From positions 1,736,001 through 1,800,000 of the forward strand of contig CAWICN010000001.1 in NCBI GenBank assembly GCA_963834725.1: DNA of 64,000 bases, written 5' to 3'. The notes below the pieces were generated by a model. It made no database searches and was not told the DNA's origin. It was given only the letters and a program-made list of their open reading frames with translations. Origin of the DNA: PALSA-693 sp963834725. GTDB taxonomy: Bacteria; Actinomycetota; Acidimicrobiia; Acidimicrobiales; Palsa-688. Shown here one piece after another: positions 17,561 to 26,836 of the stretch; the stretch's first letter is position 1; each line of letters starts with the position of its first letter. The position numbers were made by a program, and so were the translations under genes.

Positions 17561-19023
17561 GCAGCATCCGCGATCGGTTCGGACCTCTATTCGACCCGCG
17601 TGGCGTGGTGGTCGCCGGGGTTTCGAGACATCCTGGCAAGTTCGGTTTCGTGGCCCTTCACAACATCCTCCGACACAATTTCCAGGGCGCCGTTTACGCC
17701 ATTTCGCTGTCCGGCGAAGAGGTCTTGGGCGTCCAGACCCTGCGCTCGGCGGCCGAGTTGCCCGATGGCGAAGTCGACCTGGTCTTCGTGTGCACGCCGG
17801 CGTCCGCCAATCTTGAGCTTCTCAAAGCGTGTGCGGCGAAGGGCGCGAAGGCTGCCTTCGTGACGTCTGCAGGCTACCGAGAGGCGGGACCGGAGGGCCA
17901 GCGGGCGGAGCGGGAGCTCGTCAGCCTCAGTGCCCAACTCGACATGGTGCTTGCTGGCCCCAATGGCCAGGGATTGGTGTCAACACCCTCCTCGCTGTGC
18001 GCTCAATTTGTTGGTCCCTACCCACCCTGTGGCCGAATCGGGATTGTGAGCCAGTCAGGCAACATCGTCTCCTCATTCATGAACTATGCGTTGCAAACGG
18101 GGATCGGGATCAGCCGGGCTCTGTCGGCTGGTAACGCGGCGGCTACTTCAGTAACTGACGTCGTCGAGTACTTCGCGGAGGATCCTGCCACAGCCGTCGC
18201 GCTAGCCTACGTTGAGGGGATAAGCGACGCCCGTGGTTTCTTCGAGCGGATCTCCAGAGTTGCGGCCCGCAAGCCGCTCGTGCTTCTGAAGGGTGGGACA
18301 ACCCCGGGGGGACAACGGGCAGCCGCGTCCCACACCGGATCGTTGGCAACCGACGATCGCATCTTCGATGGTGCGTGTCGCCAAGCTGGGGTGGTTCGGG
18401 CCTCGACAGTCGAGGAGGCGTTCGAAGCTGCGGCGACCTTCGCCACACAGCCACTGCCCCGTGGGCCCCGAACAGTCGTATTGACCACTGCAGGTGGGTG
18501 GGGGGTGGTCACGGCGGACGCCATCGGCCGCTCGGCCTTGACTCTCATGCCATTGCCAGAGGATCTGCGCCGCGCTCTGGACGCCAAACTGCCCCCTCGC
18601 TGGAGCCGTAACAATCCCATCGATCTCGCCGGCGGTGAGACGAAAGACACGATCCCGGAGATCCTCGAGCTCATAGCTGCTCATCAGGACGTCGACGCCA
18701 TTATTTACCTCGGTCTTGGCATCCAATCAAACCAGGCGAAACTAATGACAACCGGACCCTTTTACCCGGACTACGGCCTCGATCGGATAGCCGCCTACCA
18801 CAAGCGTCAGGACGAGCGCTTCGCCGAGGCGGCCGCCGCGGTCAGTGCTACCACCGGCAAGCCGATCCTCACCGCGACCGAGTTGGCGGTGACCGCACCG
18901 GACAACCCTGGTCCGTCCACCGTCCGCGCAACTGGCCGATTGTGCTACGCCAATGCGAACCGCGCCGTCACCGCACTCGCCCATCTCTGGCACCATGCTA
19001 GGTGGCATAGAAACCGAATCTAA
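17557..19023 (+). CDS. NDP-forming acyl-CoA synthetase, CoA-binding (alpha) subunit
   Basis: A 488-residue protein. It has an N-terminal CoA-binding Rossmann domain (FDPRGVVVAGVSRHPGKFG), two ligase-CoA domains (GIVSQSGNIVSSFMNYALQT) and the phosphohistidine region RAAASHTGSLATDDRIFDGA. With the preceding ATP-grasp subunit it completes an acyl-CoA + NDP + Pi to acid + CoA + NTP enzyme, or the reverse. The residues after about 465 look ordinary for the family. It lies next to a LivG tail and an F420-type oxidoreductase, suggesting a catabolic cluster for an organic acid. Confidence 0.85.
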   Translation: MSSIRDRFGPLFDPRGVVVAGVSRHPGKFGFVALHNILRHNFQGAVYAISLSGEEVLGVQTLRSAAELPDGEVDLVFVCTPASANLELLKACAAKGAKAAFVTSAGYREAGPEGQRAERELVSLSAQLDMVLAGPNGQGLVSTPSSLCAQFVGPYPPCGRIGIVSQSGNIVSSFMNYALQTGIGISRALSAGNAAATSVTDVVEYFAEDPATAVALAYVEGISDARGFFERISRVAARKPLVLLKGGTTPGGQRAAASHTGSLATDDRIFDGACRQAGVVRASTVEEAFEAAATFATQPLPRGPRTVVLTTAGGWGVVTADAIGRSALTLMPLPEDLRRALDAKLPPRWSRNNPIDLAGGETKDTIPEILELIAAHQDVDAIIYLGLGIQSNQAKLMTTGPFYPDYGLDRIAAYHKRQDERFAEAAAAVSATTGKPILTATELAVTAPDNPGPSTVRATGRLCYANANRAVTALAHLWHHARWHRNRI

Positions 19024-19129
19024 AGCCCTAAACCTGCGAAGTCACCCCTGGAGGCTCTCCGCGGTGCCGACATCCGCGATGACCTCGTTCAGGTTGTCAA
19101 CTCAGGTTATTCCGCGGCGCGTGCGAGGC

Positions 19130-19282
19130 AGAAGTATTAGCCTCGTGATTATCGATCATGATATCGACTTCCTAATGGTTGCCATTACGAGATCGGATCG
19201 TTGCAGTACCGGCAGCATCGTGGTTGAGGGGCCCGTGGTAGTTCGCGCTGATCCGCGGGGTAATCGTGATCTGCTTGGGTGA
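19130..19282 (+). pseudogene. Branched-chain amino acid ABC ATPase (LivG-like) C-terminal fragment
   Basis: About 50 residues read LVIIDHDIDFLM and later VEGPVVVRADPRGNRDLLG before the TGA at 19280. This is the end of LivG-type ATPases (usual pattern: VEHDM, then AEG..EVRADPRV..AYLG). The upstream nucleotide-binding domain is missing, and some linking residues have diverged. A short remnant only. Confidence 0.5.
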
Positions 19283-19347
19283 GGGCAATGATGAGAGGTC
19301 ATCGAGCAATCGGAGCCGAGATAGCTGTCACGGATTAGAGGATTACG

Positions 19348-19685
19348 ATGGCCTCTTCGATCCTGACCGAGCGTAGGCCGGAGAGTATAGCCGGGGCGTG
19401 CCCTGGCGTTGTCGAACGATACGGCAGCGTGGGAGCCAGTTGTCGCCTTCCGATGATCGACATGATTGTTGCACCTGGCGAGACTTTTGCGTTACTAGAC
19501 TGGATTGTGCCTGATGTCACCGGAACGGTTGCCGTGGGCGATCGACTCCGTCACGGGCCCGCCTATGTCGTCGCAAAGATGGAAGGGGGAGTGGCTTTCA
19601 TGCGTTGCTGGACACGAACCGGAACCGGCCGAAGGCCGTGATCAGGGTGCTGCTCGATCGTGACGTGCCTGCGAGCGAGGGTTGA
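19348..19685 (+). CDS. Hypothetical protein, one frameshift
   Basis: The reading from the ATG at 19348 gives APGETFALLDWIVPDVTGTV and GDRLRHGPAYVVAKMEGGVA. After a one-base slip near 19608 it continues DTNRNRPKAVIRVLLDRDVP to a TGA at 19683, immediately ahead of the GTG of the oxidoreductase gene. Both halves look protein-like and the join is smooth, so the gene is probably real. No family was recognised. The tight spacing suggests co-transcription with the downstream gene. Confidence 0.4.
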
Positions 19686-20726
19686 GTGGGCGTCGCACAA
19701 TCGGGTACGCCGTTTGTCGGGGTTCGGCCGCCCGGATGGGTGCCTCCCGGCGCTAGGAGCTCGTTGGCCGACCTCGTGGGCTGGGTCGAGCGAGCGGAGA
19801 CGCTCGGGCTCGACGGCGTCTTCGTCGGTGACCGATTACTGGGCGAGGCCCATAGCGAGCAGCAGGCGGTGTACAGCGCTTCGATGGTCGATGTCACCGT
19901 CGCCCTGTCGACCATTGCGGCCCGCACGAGCCGGGTGCTTCTCGGCCCGCTGGTGCTGGTGCTGCCCTACCGACACCCGGTCCAGCTGGCCAAGATGGTG
20001 GCCTCGCTCGATGTCGCGTCTCAAGGGAGGCTCGTGCTCGGCGTGGGCAGCGGTTGGAACGCGCGGGAGTTCGAGGTTCTCGGCGTGCCGATGTCCGAGC
20101 GTGCGGCACGTTTCGAGGAGATCGTCGGGATCCTGCCCCGACTGCTCTCTGGGCAGCCGATCGACTTCGAGGGCGAGTTCTGGCAACTAGCCAATGTTCA
20201 GATCACGCCCTCGACGCACGGTCCGCCGCCTATCTGGATGGCGTCTTTCTCCCCGAGTCAATCATTGAACTGGCGAGACGAACCACCACCCCGCTCGCTA
20301 CCCCAGCTCGCCAGGGTGGGCCGACTGGCCGACGGCTGGGTACCGTTGATCTACTCCGCCTCGGCCTACCGACGCTTGGACGCGCAAGTCCTCGGACGCG
20401 CCTGGCAGCGGGTTCTCGAAGCGGCCGAGGCCGGGGGACGCTCGCGTGAAGACATCGACTTCGTGTTCTCCGACTGGTGCTACGTGCTCGACGGCCCGGA
20501 ATCGCGGGTCGGGTGCGAGCGTGCTCTGGCCGCCTTTTTTAGTGGAGACTGGGCCGATGCGTGCCGTACCTACAATATCGGCCGCGAGGTCGAGGTGCTG
20601 GACCGGATTCGGGAACACACGGCTGCCGTCGACAGGGTGGACGGCTACGTACTCACTCCGCTGAGCGATGAGCCCGCGCAAGTGGATGCGATGGCCTCCC
20701 TGGCCGCTTCATTGCGTGACTCGTGA
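19686..20726 (+). CDS. LLM-class (luciferase-like) F420-dependent oxidoreductase
   Basis: A TIM-barrel monooxygenase or dehydrogenase of about 346 residues. Signature parts are LADLVGWVERAETLGLDGVF, RTSRVLLGPLVLVLPYRHPV, LAKMVASLDVASQGRLVLGV and GSGWNAREFEVLGVPMSER. This set is typical of actinobacterial F420-dependent members. The GTG at 19686 directly follows the preceding stop. Neighbouring acyl-CoA synthetase genes suggest catabolism of a small organic compound, but the substrate is not evident. Confidence 0.85.
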   Translation: MGVAQSGTPFVGVRPPGWVPPGARSSLADLVGWVERAETLGLDGVFVGDRLLGEAHSEQQAVYSASMVDVTVALSTIAARTSRVLLGPLVLVLPYRHPVQLAKMVASLDVASQGRLVLGVGSGWNAREFEVLGVPMSERAARFEEIVGILPRLLSGQPIDFEGEFWQLANVQITPSTHGPPPIWMASFSPSQSLNWRDEPPPRSLPQLARVGRLADGWVPLIYSASAYRRLDAQVLGRAWQRVLEAAEAGGRSREDIDFVFSDWCYVLDGPESRVGCERALAAFFSGDWADACRTYNIGREVEVLDRIREHTAAVDRVDGYVLTPLSDEPAQVDAMASLAASLRDS

Positions 20727-21365
20727 GGCGTGCATCGACTGGGGCATCCCCAGTGTGCTTGAACAAGAACACACCCCTGACCCGCCACCGCAAACCGAGA
20801 CACCTCGTCATGGGCGGCCAGAGCTGAGCGCATGGCCGCGGGCCCTGCTCCCAGCGGCGCCTGCAACCCTCTGTAGACTCGCGAGGCCGAAGTTGCCCGA
20901 ATGTTGCCCGTCCGCTCATCGCATGCGGGGCTCACCATCCGCGGTAACTACCAAGCACCTGCGGAGTTTCGGCGCGCCTGGTGGCTTTCCACTTCGAATC
21001 GAGAATTGGGATGCTGATGAGTGCTCCGGGGCGCCGGTTTCCCAACTGTCAGGTGCCGCCTGATGCCAGGGCGCGCTTGGATCGGCCGCTGGCTTTGGCT
21101 GCCAATTGAGCTGCGGAACACCTCGTCGAGATTGGCCTGGCCGTGATGCACGAGCCACCCTGACCGCACGCTGTCCCGCAACCTCGCTTGAGGCTCGGGA
21201 CCTTCGGGTAATGAACCCCGGGCGCACCCGGGCTCCAGATTACGGGCCGGCCCTGGCCGGCACTGACGCCCGCGGTGGACCCGCTCCGGGCTGTTGTAGG
21301 TCACGACCAGGCCTACCTGAGAACGACCCTGGCTTGGCGGTCGGGACGATCGCCGGTTTCTGAGG
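20727..21365. other. 640-base region without a clear gene
   Basis: Open frames on both strands are short and of poor composition. No recognisable protein, RNA gene or repeat was found. It may be degenerate coding sequence. Confidence 0.4.
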
Positions 21366-22451
21366 GTGGCCCGGGCCTTCCTCAGCGGGTGCTCGAACGA
21401 GGACAGGTCGGATGCTGATGTGGTTACGGCCGCCGCGGTGACGAGTTTCGTCACCCGCTCGTGTTCACATCTGCGATTTGTCGGCGTCGCGCCAGACGAT
21501 CTCAGCTCTTCGCTGTGGGTGAGCTATGACGCGGGCAGAAAGTTCCGCCACATCACACGCGGCATGGAGGTCGAGAGCAACTGCCGGGCGCTGGCCGTCA
21601 GCCCCCACCGGCCGGGTGAAATTTTAGCCTCGCTCGACGGGGTCGGGGTTTTCCGGTCAGACGACAACGGGGGGGAATGGGTCCGGATCGGAACGCCCAT
21701 CGCCGCCGACATCTGGTCACTGGCGTACGATCCCCACGACGTCGACCGGATCTTCGTAGGTACCCGCCCCGGCATACATCGTTCGACCGACGGTGGCCGG
21801 TCGTTTAATGAGATCGTCACGAGCATCCCGGAGCAATGCCCGATCGGCATTCCTCGCACGACGAACATCGTCATCGACCCCCATGATGCCGCCAGGGTGT
21901 GGGCCTCGGTCGAAGTAAGCGGCATCCACCGCAGCCTGGACGGAGGCGATACCTGGGCCGATATCGGGCGTCTCGGACCAACCGAGTTCCACCAAGACGT
22001 CCACGGGCTTGCAGTGCGCTCCACCGGTGACAGGACACAGGTGTTGGCAACGACCCCCTTCGGCCTCGCTCGCAGCGACGACGACGGGGCCACCTGGGCC
22101 TGGCACGACTTCGATGCCTTTCCGGGGGCTAAAGTCGGCTACGCCTACTCACGCTGCGTTCGCACATGGGCGGACGGCACGATCATCGTCTGTGTTGGTG
22201 ACGGCATCCCGGGCGCCGTCGGGGCGCTGGAGGTATCTCGCGATGGTGGTATCACATGGAAGCGAGTTGAGCTTCCCGTCAAGCCGAACTCGACGATGTA
22301 CTGGTTGGCAGTCCACCGGGACCTCCCCGGCGTCATCGTGGCAACCTCAGCCCTCGGCCAGTTCTTCGTCTCCGATGACCAGGCCTGCACCTGGCGTAAA
22401 CTCGACCGCGAGTTCGCAGTGATTCGCGCCGCCTGCATCACGCCGAACTGA
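21366..22451 (+). CDS. BNR/sialidase-type beta-propeller protein
   Basis: A 361-residue protein made of repeating blades with Asp-box motifs: VSYDAGRKFRHI, FRSDDNGGEWVRIG, HRSTDGGRSFNEI, HRSLDGGDTWADIG, ARSDDDGATWAWHD, VSRDGGITWKRVEL. Such proteins include exo-sialidase-like, VPS10 and YCF48 propellers. No catalytic arginine triad or signal peptide is clear, so a binding or scaffold role is as likely as hydrolysis. The true start may lie some codons inside the GTG at 21366, because the first 35 residues are not blade-like. Confidence 0.8.
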   Translation: MARAFLSGCSNEDRSDADVVTAAAVTSFVTRSCSHLRFVGVAPDDLSSSLWVSYDAGRKFRHITRGMEVESNCRALAVSPHRPGEILASLDGVGVFRSDDNGGEWVRIGTPIAADIWSLAYDPHDVDRIFVGTRPGIHRSTDGGRSFNEIVTSIPEQCPIGIPRTTNIVIDPHDAARVWASVEVSGIHRSLDGGDTWADIGRLGPTEFHQDVHGLAVRSTGDRTQVLATTPFGLARSDDDGATWAWHDFDAFPGAKVGYAYSRCVRTWADGTIIVCVGDGIPGAVGALEVSRDGGITWKRVELPVKPNSTMYWLAVHRDLPGVIVATSALGQFFVSDDQACTWRKLDREFAVIRAACITPN

Positions 22452-22616
22452 TCAACCTCGGGCACCGGGTCGTACGTGGAGAATCGGGGAAGAGTGACGA
22501 GGTTCCAAACGAACCTCCAAGTTCGTCTCTCTGTAATCGGGTGGTGTTGACGGCAGGTCGTGGATCAACACTCATGGACCGTACCTACTCCTTACAAAGC
22601 ACCCAGCTCTCGGCGA

Positions 22617-23498
22617 TCAGCGGTTAGCTCCGAAACGGACCAATGCCTCGTCAGCCCAGCGGTGCAACCTGCCGACCGGGTCCCTGTAGAAGCTGGATGC
22701 CGGGATCAGCACCCGGTGTACGCCGCACTCCTCCAGTCGCCTGACGTCATCAACCGCGGATGATCCGAGCCGCACGCTACCCGCGGTGACCTCGAGCGTC
22801 GACGGATCCCTGCCCGCGTCCTGCGCCGCCGAGCGCGCCATGGCGATCGAGGCGCGCACAGACCCGAGATCCGCGCTTGCCGGTAGATAGCCGTCGCCGA
22901 GCCTACCGGCGCGACTCGCCCCGGCAACACTGTCACCGCCCACGTGTATCGGGATGGAGCCCGCGGCTGGCTGCGGTCTCAGGATGCACTCCTCGAACGT
23001 GGTGAATTCGCCATCGAAGGTGGCCCGCTCGTGAGCCCAGAGGGCCCGCAGCGCCTCGATGTATTCGTCCGCACGGCGGCCACGGTCACGGAAAGGGACG
23101 CCGATGGCGTCGAACTCCTCTGCCAGCCAGCCGACGCCGATGCCGAGCAGCAGTCGTCCCTTGGAGAGGTGGTCCAGCGTGGCCAGCTCCTTTGCCAGGA
23201 CCACTGGATTTCGCTGGGGCAGGATCAGGACACCCGTTGCCAACTTGATCCGGGTTGTCGTGGAGGCCACGTAGCTGAGCCAGATCAAAGGGTCGGGCAG
23301 CGCGACGTCAAGCTGGTTGCCGGGGATATTGCCATCCGCGCTGTAGGGATACCGACTACGCATTCTGGCCGGAAACACCACGTGCTCCACCGTCCAGATC
23401 GACTCGAACCCGACCTCATCGGCTGCCCGGGCAAAGGCCGCAGCTGCGTCCGGATCACTGAAAGGGCCCACATTCGCGAAGGAGATCCCGAACTTCAT
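22617..23498 (-). CDS. LLM-class F420-dependent oxidoreductase (TIGR03619-like)
   Basis: A 293-residue TIM-barrel protein starting MKFGISFANVGPFSDPDAAA, with FESIWTVEHVVFPARM, RIKLATGVLILPQRNPVVLA, KELATLDHLSKGRLLLGIGV and GWLAEEFDAIGVPFRDRG. These are the standard motifs of the F420-type luciferase family. The length and start are normal. It is transcribed opposite to the propeller gene and stands alone. The substrate is unknown. Confidence 0.88.
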   Translation of the reverse strand: MKFGISFANVGPFSDPDAAAAFARAADEVGFESIWTVEHVVFPARMRSRYPYSADGNIPGNQLDVALPDPLIWLSYVASTTTRIKLATGVLILPQRNPVVLAKELATLDHLSKGRLLLGIGVGWLAEEFDAIGVPFRDRGRRADEYIEALRALWAHERATFDGEFTTFEECILRPQPAAGSIPIHVGGDSVAGASRAGRLGDGYLPASADLGSVRASIAMARSAAQDAGRDPSTLEVTAGSVRLGSSAVDDVRRLEECGVHRVLIPASSFYRDPVGRLHRWADEALVRFGANR

Positions 23499-23874
23499 TG
23501 TCGGAGACTAGCCCAGACAACGATGATGATCGTGCTGCCAAACGCCTTTCTCGGGTATTTCGCGTAGTCCTTTTGGCGTTAGTCTGATCCAGGCGTTTCG
23601 CCATCGCCCACACGAGACACTCTGCGTGACATATGAAGGTGCGCGCTTCCCGGCCCCCATCCCGGCGCGGCGCGGCTGGCCCTGGGGTCAGCGTCGATGG
23701 GGTGCTCCACGCCAGACCTGCGGATTCCGATCGACATCATTCAGCTGCCGAGGGACGTTCGACGCGGTATGAACATCTTGGGCGTCTAGCACTCGAGAAC
23801 CGCAACAGTCTGATCGTCGGGCTGGGCGGCGCCCCCCTCGCCGATATCGTCTTCCTGGGGGGAAGACTGGAGCC
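23499..23874. other. Intergenic region before the IS3 element
   Basis: About 375 bases. One frame reads LRIPIDIIQLPRDVRRGMNI and stops, which looks like the tail of an unknown protein. No start, no family match. The left end of the IS3 element must lie in the last part of this stretch, but its terminal repeat was not defined. Confidence 0.35.
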
Positions 23875-24201
23875 GTGCCTGCACCCCGTAAGTACGACCA
23901 GGAGACCCGTGACCGGGCCGTCCGGCTGTATCAGGAGCGACGCCGGGATCACGGGAACGAGTCGGCCATCGAGAGCCGCCGGCAGATCGGCGAGCTGTTG
24001 GATATTAAGCCCGAGACGCTGCGGGGCTGGATCGACCGGGCCGAGATCGACGCCGGCATCCGCCCAGGGGTGACCAGCGAAGACAACGCCGAGCTGGACC
24101 GGTTGCGTAGGGAGAACGCCGAGCTGCGCCGGGCCAATGAGATCCTCAAGACGGCGTCGGCGTTTTTCGCGGCGGCGGAGCTCGACCGCAAACTTTCCTG
24201 A
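23875..24201 (+). CDS. IS3-family transposase OrfA
   Basis: A 108-residue helix-turn-helix protein: KYDQETRDRAVRLYQERR, QIGELLDIKPETLRGWIDRA, then the leucine-zipper LRRENAELRRANEILKTASA and FFAAAELDRKL. This is the standard OrfA of IS3 elements, which binds the inverted repeats and is fused to OrfB by -1 frameshifting. It starts at a GTG at 23875. Confidence 0.88.
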   Translation: MPAPRKYDQETRDRAVRLYQERRRDHGNESAIESRRQIGELLDIKPETLRGWIDRAEIDAGIRPGVTSEDNAELDRLRRENAELRRANEILKTASAFFAAAELDRKLS

Positions 24202-24640
24202 TCGTCGCCTACATCGACGCTTTCAAGGACCGCTTCGGGGTCGAGCCGATCTGTCGAGTGCTCACCGAGCACGGAATACCGATCGCCCCGAGCACCTACT
24301 ACGCCCAGCGGGCCGGGCGGCTCTCCCAAGCCGACTGGGACGATGCCCATACCGCCAACCGGCTGCTGGACCTCTGGCGTGCGAACAGGGCCGTGTACGG
24401 GGTCGAGAAGCTCCACGCCACCGCCCGTCGGGCCGGCATGGACATGGCCGGGACCAGGTGGCCCGGCTGATGGCCATCGTCGGCATCTGCGGTATCACTA
24501 GAGGCAAGCACCGCACCGTGACCACCCGGCGCGACCCGGCCGCACCCCGCCATCCCGACCGCTGCAACCGGGCCTGGGACACTCCGAGGGGACCGGATCA
24601 GTGGTGGGTGGCGGACTTCACCTATTCGGCTCAGGTCCCG
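24195..24640 (+). pseudogene. IS3-family transposase OrfB, truncated and frameshifted
   Basis: Overlapping the OrfA stop in the -1 frame: FLIVAYIDAFKDRFGVEPIC, APSTYYAQRAGRLS and NRAVYGVEKLHATARRAGMD. After a one-base slip near 24450 it gives QVARLMAIVGICGITRGK and the first catalytic aspartate region QWWVADFTYSAQVPV. The rest of the DDE domain is missing. The break coincides with the inverted repeat that starts at 24641, so insertion of the downstream recombinase element explains the truncation. Confidence 0.85.
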
Positions 24641-24731
24641 GTTATGTGCAGTCGCAGGCATCCTCGGCGTGGGATGGCCTACAATGAGGCGGGGATGACT
24701 GCGTCAGGGTCGAGCAGCGGCTGCACATAAC
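24641..24731. repeat. Inverted repeat at the left end of a RIT-type element
   Basis: GTTATGTGCAGTCGC (24641-24655) and its near-perfect complement GCGGCTGCACATAAC (24717-24731) flank 61 bases; 14 of 15 positions match. The outer copy begins where IS3 OrfB stops, and the recombinase gene starts 52 bases after the inner copy. This fits the end structure of recombinase-in-trio elements. Confidence 0.55.
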
Positions 24732-24783
24732 AGCGACGCTCCTTGTCAGTCCGGCCGCGGGGCCGGCGGTCAAGGAGGAGCAG

Positions 24784-25692
24784 GTGGTACTCGACTCGGG
24801 TCGGACGACTACGGCGGTGATGGCCGCCTTTGATGAGCATCTGCGGCGGGCACGCGGTGTCTGTGCTGGAACCCGGAGCAACTACGCCCGCTGGGTTCGG
24901 GAGTTCCTGGAAGAGCGGTTCCCGGATGGTCGAGTACAGATCGATGAAATGGGCGCACGAGATGTGATCGAGTTCATCAGCGCGGTGTCGAGCCGTTATC
25001 AGCCGAGGACGTTGGAGCTGGCGGCTACCTCGCTGCGCTCGTTCTTCCGGTTCTGTCGCGCCAATGGGGTGGGCTGGGAGGGCCTGGAAGACACGGTGCC
25101 GATGGTGCCGCACCACCGCAGAGGTTTTGTCCGCCACCTCGATTCGCGGGTCCTTGACGAGTTCATCGCCTCCTTGAACACGGCGTCGTTGCGGGACCGG
25201 GCGATGATCTTGTGCATGGCCCGCTTGGGTCTGCGGGTGAGCGAGGTCTGCCGATTGCGACTGGAGGATCTCGACTGGCGGCAGGGGGTCGTATCGGTGC
25301 GGGCCCGCAAGACCGGTCATGGGGCGCGGCTCCCGATCACCGCCGAGGTCGGAAATGCGTTGGCCGAGTACCTCGAGCACGGCCGTCCCGACACGACGGT
25401 CCGGGAGGTGTTCGTCCTGGTGTGGCTGCGTCGGGGTGAGCCGATCAGCGCGAGTGTCGTGGGACGGGTGGTGCAAAGGGCGCTCGAGCGAGCGGGGATC
25501 GAGGCGCCGACGCGGGGCGGGAACTTGCTGCGCCATTCCTTGGCCACAGACCTTCAGGCCAAGGGCGTCAGCTTGATCGATATCGCCGGTCTGCTCGGGC
25601 ACAGCCGTCTGGCCACTACCCGCATCTACGCCGCGGTTGATGTCGATGCTCTCGAGGAGGTGGCGCTGCCGTGGCCGGTGAGCCTGTCATGA
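24784..25692 (+). CDS. Tyrosine recombinase, first member of a RIT-type trio
   Basis: A 302-residue integrase-family protein. It has a SAM-like core-binding N-domain (FDEHLRRARGVCAGTRSNYA) and a catalytic domain with ARLGLRVSEVCRLRLEDLDW (first arginine), LLRHSLATDLQAKG (His-x-x-Arg box variant), AGLLGHSRLATTRIYA (His and nucleophile Tyr). The GTG start at 24784 has an AAGGAGGAG site. Its stop overlaps the ATG of a second recombinase gene, the hallmark of RIT elements. The catalytic residues look intact. Confidence 0.88.
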   Translation: MVLDSGRTTTAVMAAFDEHLRRARGVCAGTRSNYARWVREFLEERFPDGRVQIDEMGARDVIEFISAVSSRYQPRTLELAATSLRSFFRFCRANGVGWEGLEDTVPMVPHHRRGFVRHLDSRVLDEFIASLNTASLRDRAMILCMARLGLRVSEVCRLRLEDLDWRQGVVSVRARKTGHGARLPITAEVGNALAEYLEHGRPDTTVREVFVLVWLRRGEPISASVVGRVVQRALERAGIEAPTRGGNLLRHSLATDLQAKGVSLIDIAGLLGHSRLATTRIYAAVDVDALEEVALPWPVSLS

Positions 25693-25895
25693 GCGGCTCG
25701 GTGGCCGCTGTGGTCGAGGGCTACATCGTCATGCGTCGTGGTCTTGGATACCCAGTCGATCACGGCCGAGCGTTCGTTGCGGGAGTTCGCCCGTCACCTC
25801 GACGGGCACCAGGGGCCGATCCCGTTGGAAATGTCGTTGGAGTGGGCTGCCTCGGGTTCATCGGTCGACCCGTGTAACCCGGCACGACGCCTGGC
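25689..25895 (+). pseudogene. Second RIT tyrosine recombinase, N-terminal fragment
   Basis: Starts by ATGA overlap (SGSVAAVVEGYIVMRRGLGY). After a slip near 25755 it continues SITAERSLREFARHLDGHQG, then MSLEWAASGSS and NPARRLAV. These match the N-terminal SAM-like domain of the second RIT recombinase. At about 25895 homology ends abruptly, with no catalytic domain and no third recombinase. The element is therefore incomplete and its right end is lost. Confidence 0.7.
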
Positions 25896-26653
25896 CGTCA
25901 GCGTCAACCACTTCTGGCCCGCTGCTCTTGAGCTGAATCTCGTAGGCCATGACACGTCCACTCCCCTTGGCTACCAGGGTACGGGTCGGTCCTGTGCGCA
26001 TCGAGAGGAGACCCCTGTGACCTGCTGACGTTTCCCACGACCCGATCCAATAACGGCCGGAGACCCTCACCGCGCGGGTCGCAGCGAGCGCGGTCGGGTC
26101 TGACGGCTGGTGGCGGGTGCGGCTGATCCGGTGGGATCGCTGACGGTCTCCATCATTGTGCGCGGTGGAGCCGACGGCTTCGGTCGCCTGCAGCCGGGCC
26201 GCCAGGGTGGGCCCTGCCGCCGCGGTGGTCACTCGGGTGGCGAAGCCCAGGTCGGTACTGGCGGCAAGCCGGTCCCGCCAGTTCAGGCCACATACACGCT
26301 GTTCACACCGTTGGCACGGGAATCAGGGCGTGCGACCCGAAACCAGGGGCCGCCCAACGCGGCGTGCGTCGATACCAGTCCCCACCGCAGGGGAGCCCCG
26401 CGATAGCGGCCTGTACACGAACAGGCGTTGCCACGAGAGTCACCGACAACCCGAAGGTCGCACCGACGCGGCCTCGTCGAGGGGCGACGGCGACGCTCCG
26501 ATCGATCGAGAAGGCATGAGAGTACTCACCCCCATGCCGATTGCCGAGCCCATCAGACCTCTGTGATTCCGACGGTCCGGCGGAGAATAGATGCCCGATC
26601 ACCGTCGAACAGAAGACAATCCTGGCCGAGCAAGGCTCTGACCAGGACTTTTA
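25896..26653. other. 760-base region without a clear gene
   Basis: Between the broken recombinase and the tRNA fragment. Frames on both strands are arginine/proline-rich and lack known motifs. It is probably debris at the edge of an integrated element. Confidence 0.4.
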
Positions 26654-26697
26654 GTGGCGGGGGCTGGATTTGAACCAGCGACCTTCGGGTTATGAGG
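26654..26697 (-). tRNA. tRNA-fMet(CAT) 3' half, partial
   Basis: On the minus strand CTCATAACCCGAAGGTC, GCTGGTTCAAATCCAGC and CCCCGCCAC form the anticodon loop with CAT, variable loop, T-arm and acceptor 3' strand of an initiator tRNA. The 5' half (acceptor 5' strand, D-arm, 5' side of the anticodon stem) is missing; the flanking bases do not pair. No CCA is encoded. A 3' tRNA half is what site-specific integration at a tRNA gene leaves at the distal attachment site. Confidence 0.75.
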
Positions 26698-26836
26698 TCC
26701 ACGAACAGGTGTTCGCCCGTGACGTCTGATCGCGGAATCGCTGGTCAGGACGCCGTGACCGGAACCGAATTCGGGCTCATCCGCGCGCGTCCGTCCCGGC
26801 AGGTTTGACATGGCGGCCGCCATCAGAGGCAGGACA

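Noticed and set aside
24679..25602. Minus-strand frame of 307 codons
   Set aside because: Antisense of the tyrosine recombinase.
26599..26823. Possible 74-residue protein
   Set aside because: Its centre (HNPKVAGSNPAPATK) is the well-known artefact of translating the 3' half of a tRNA gene.
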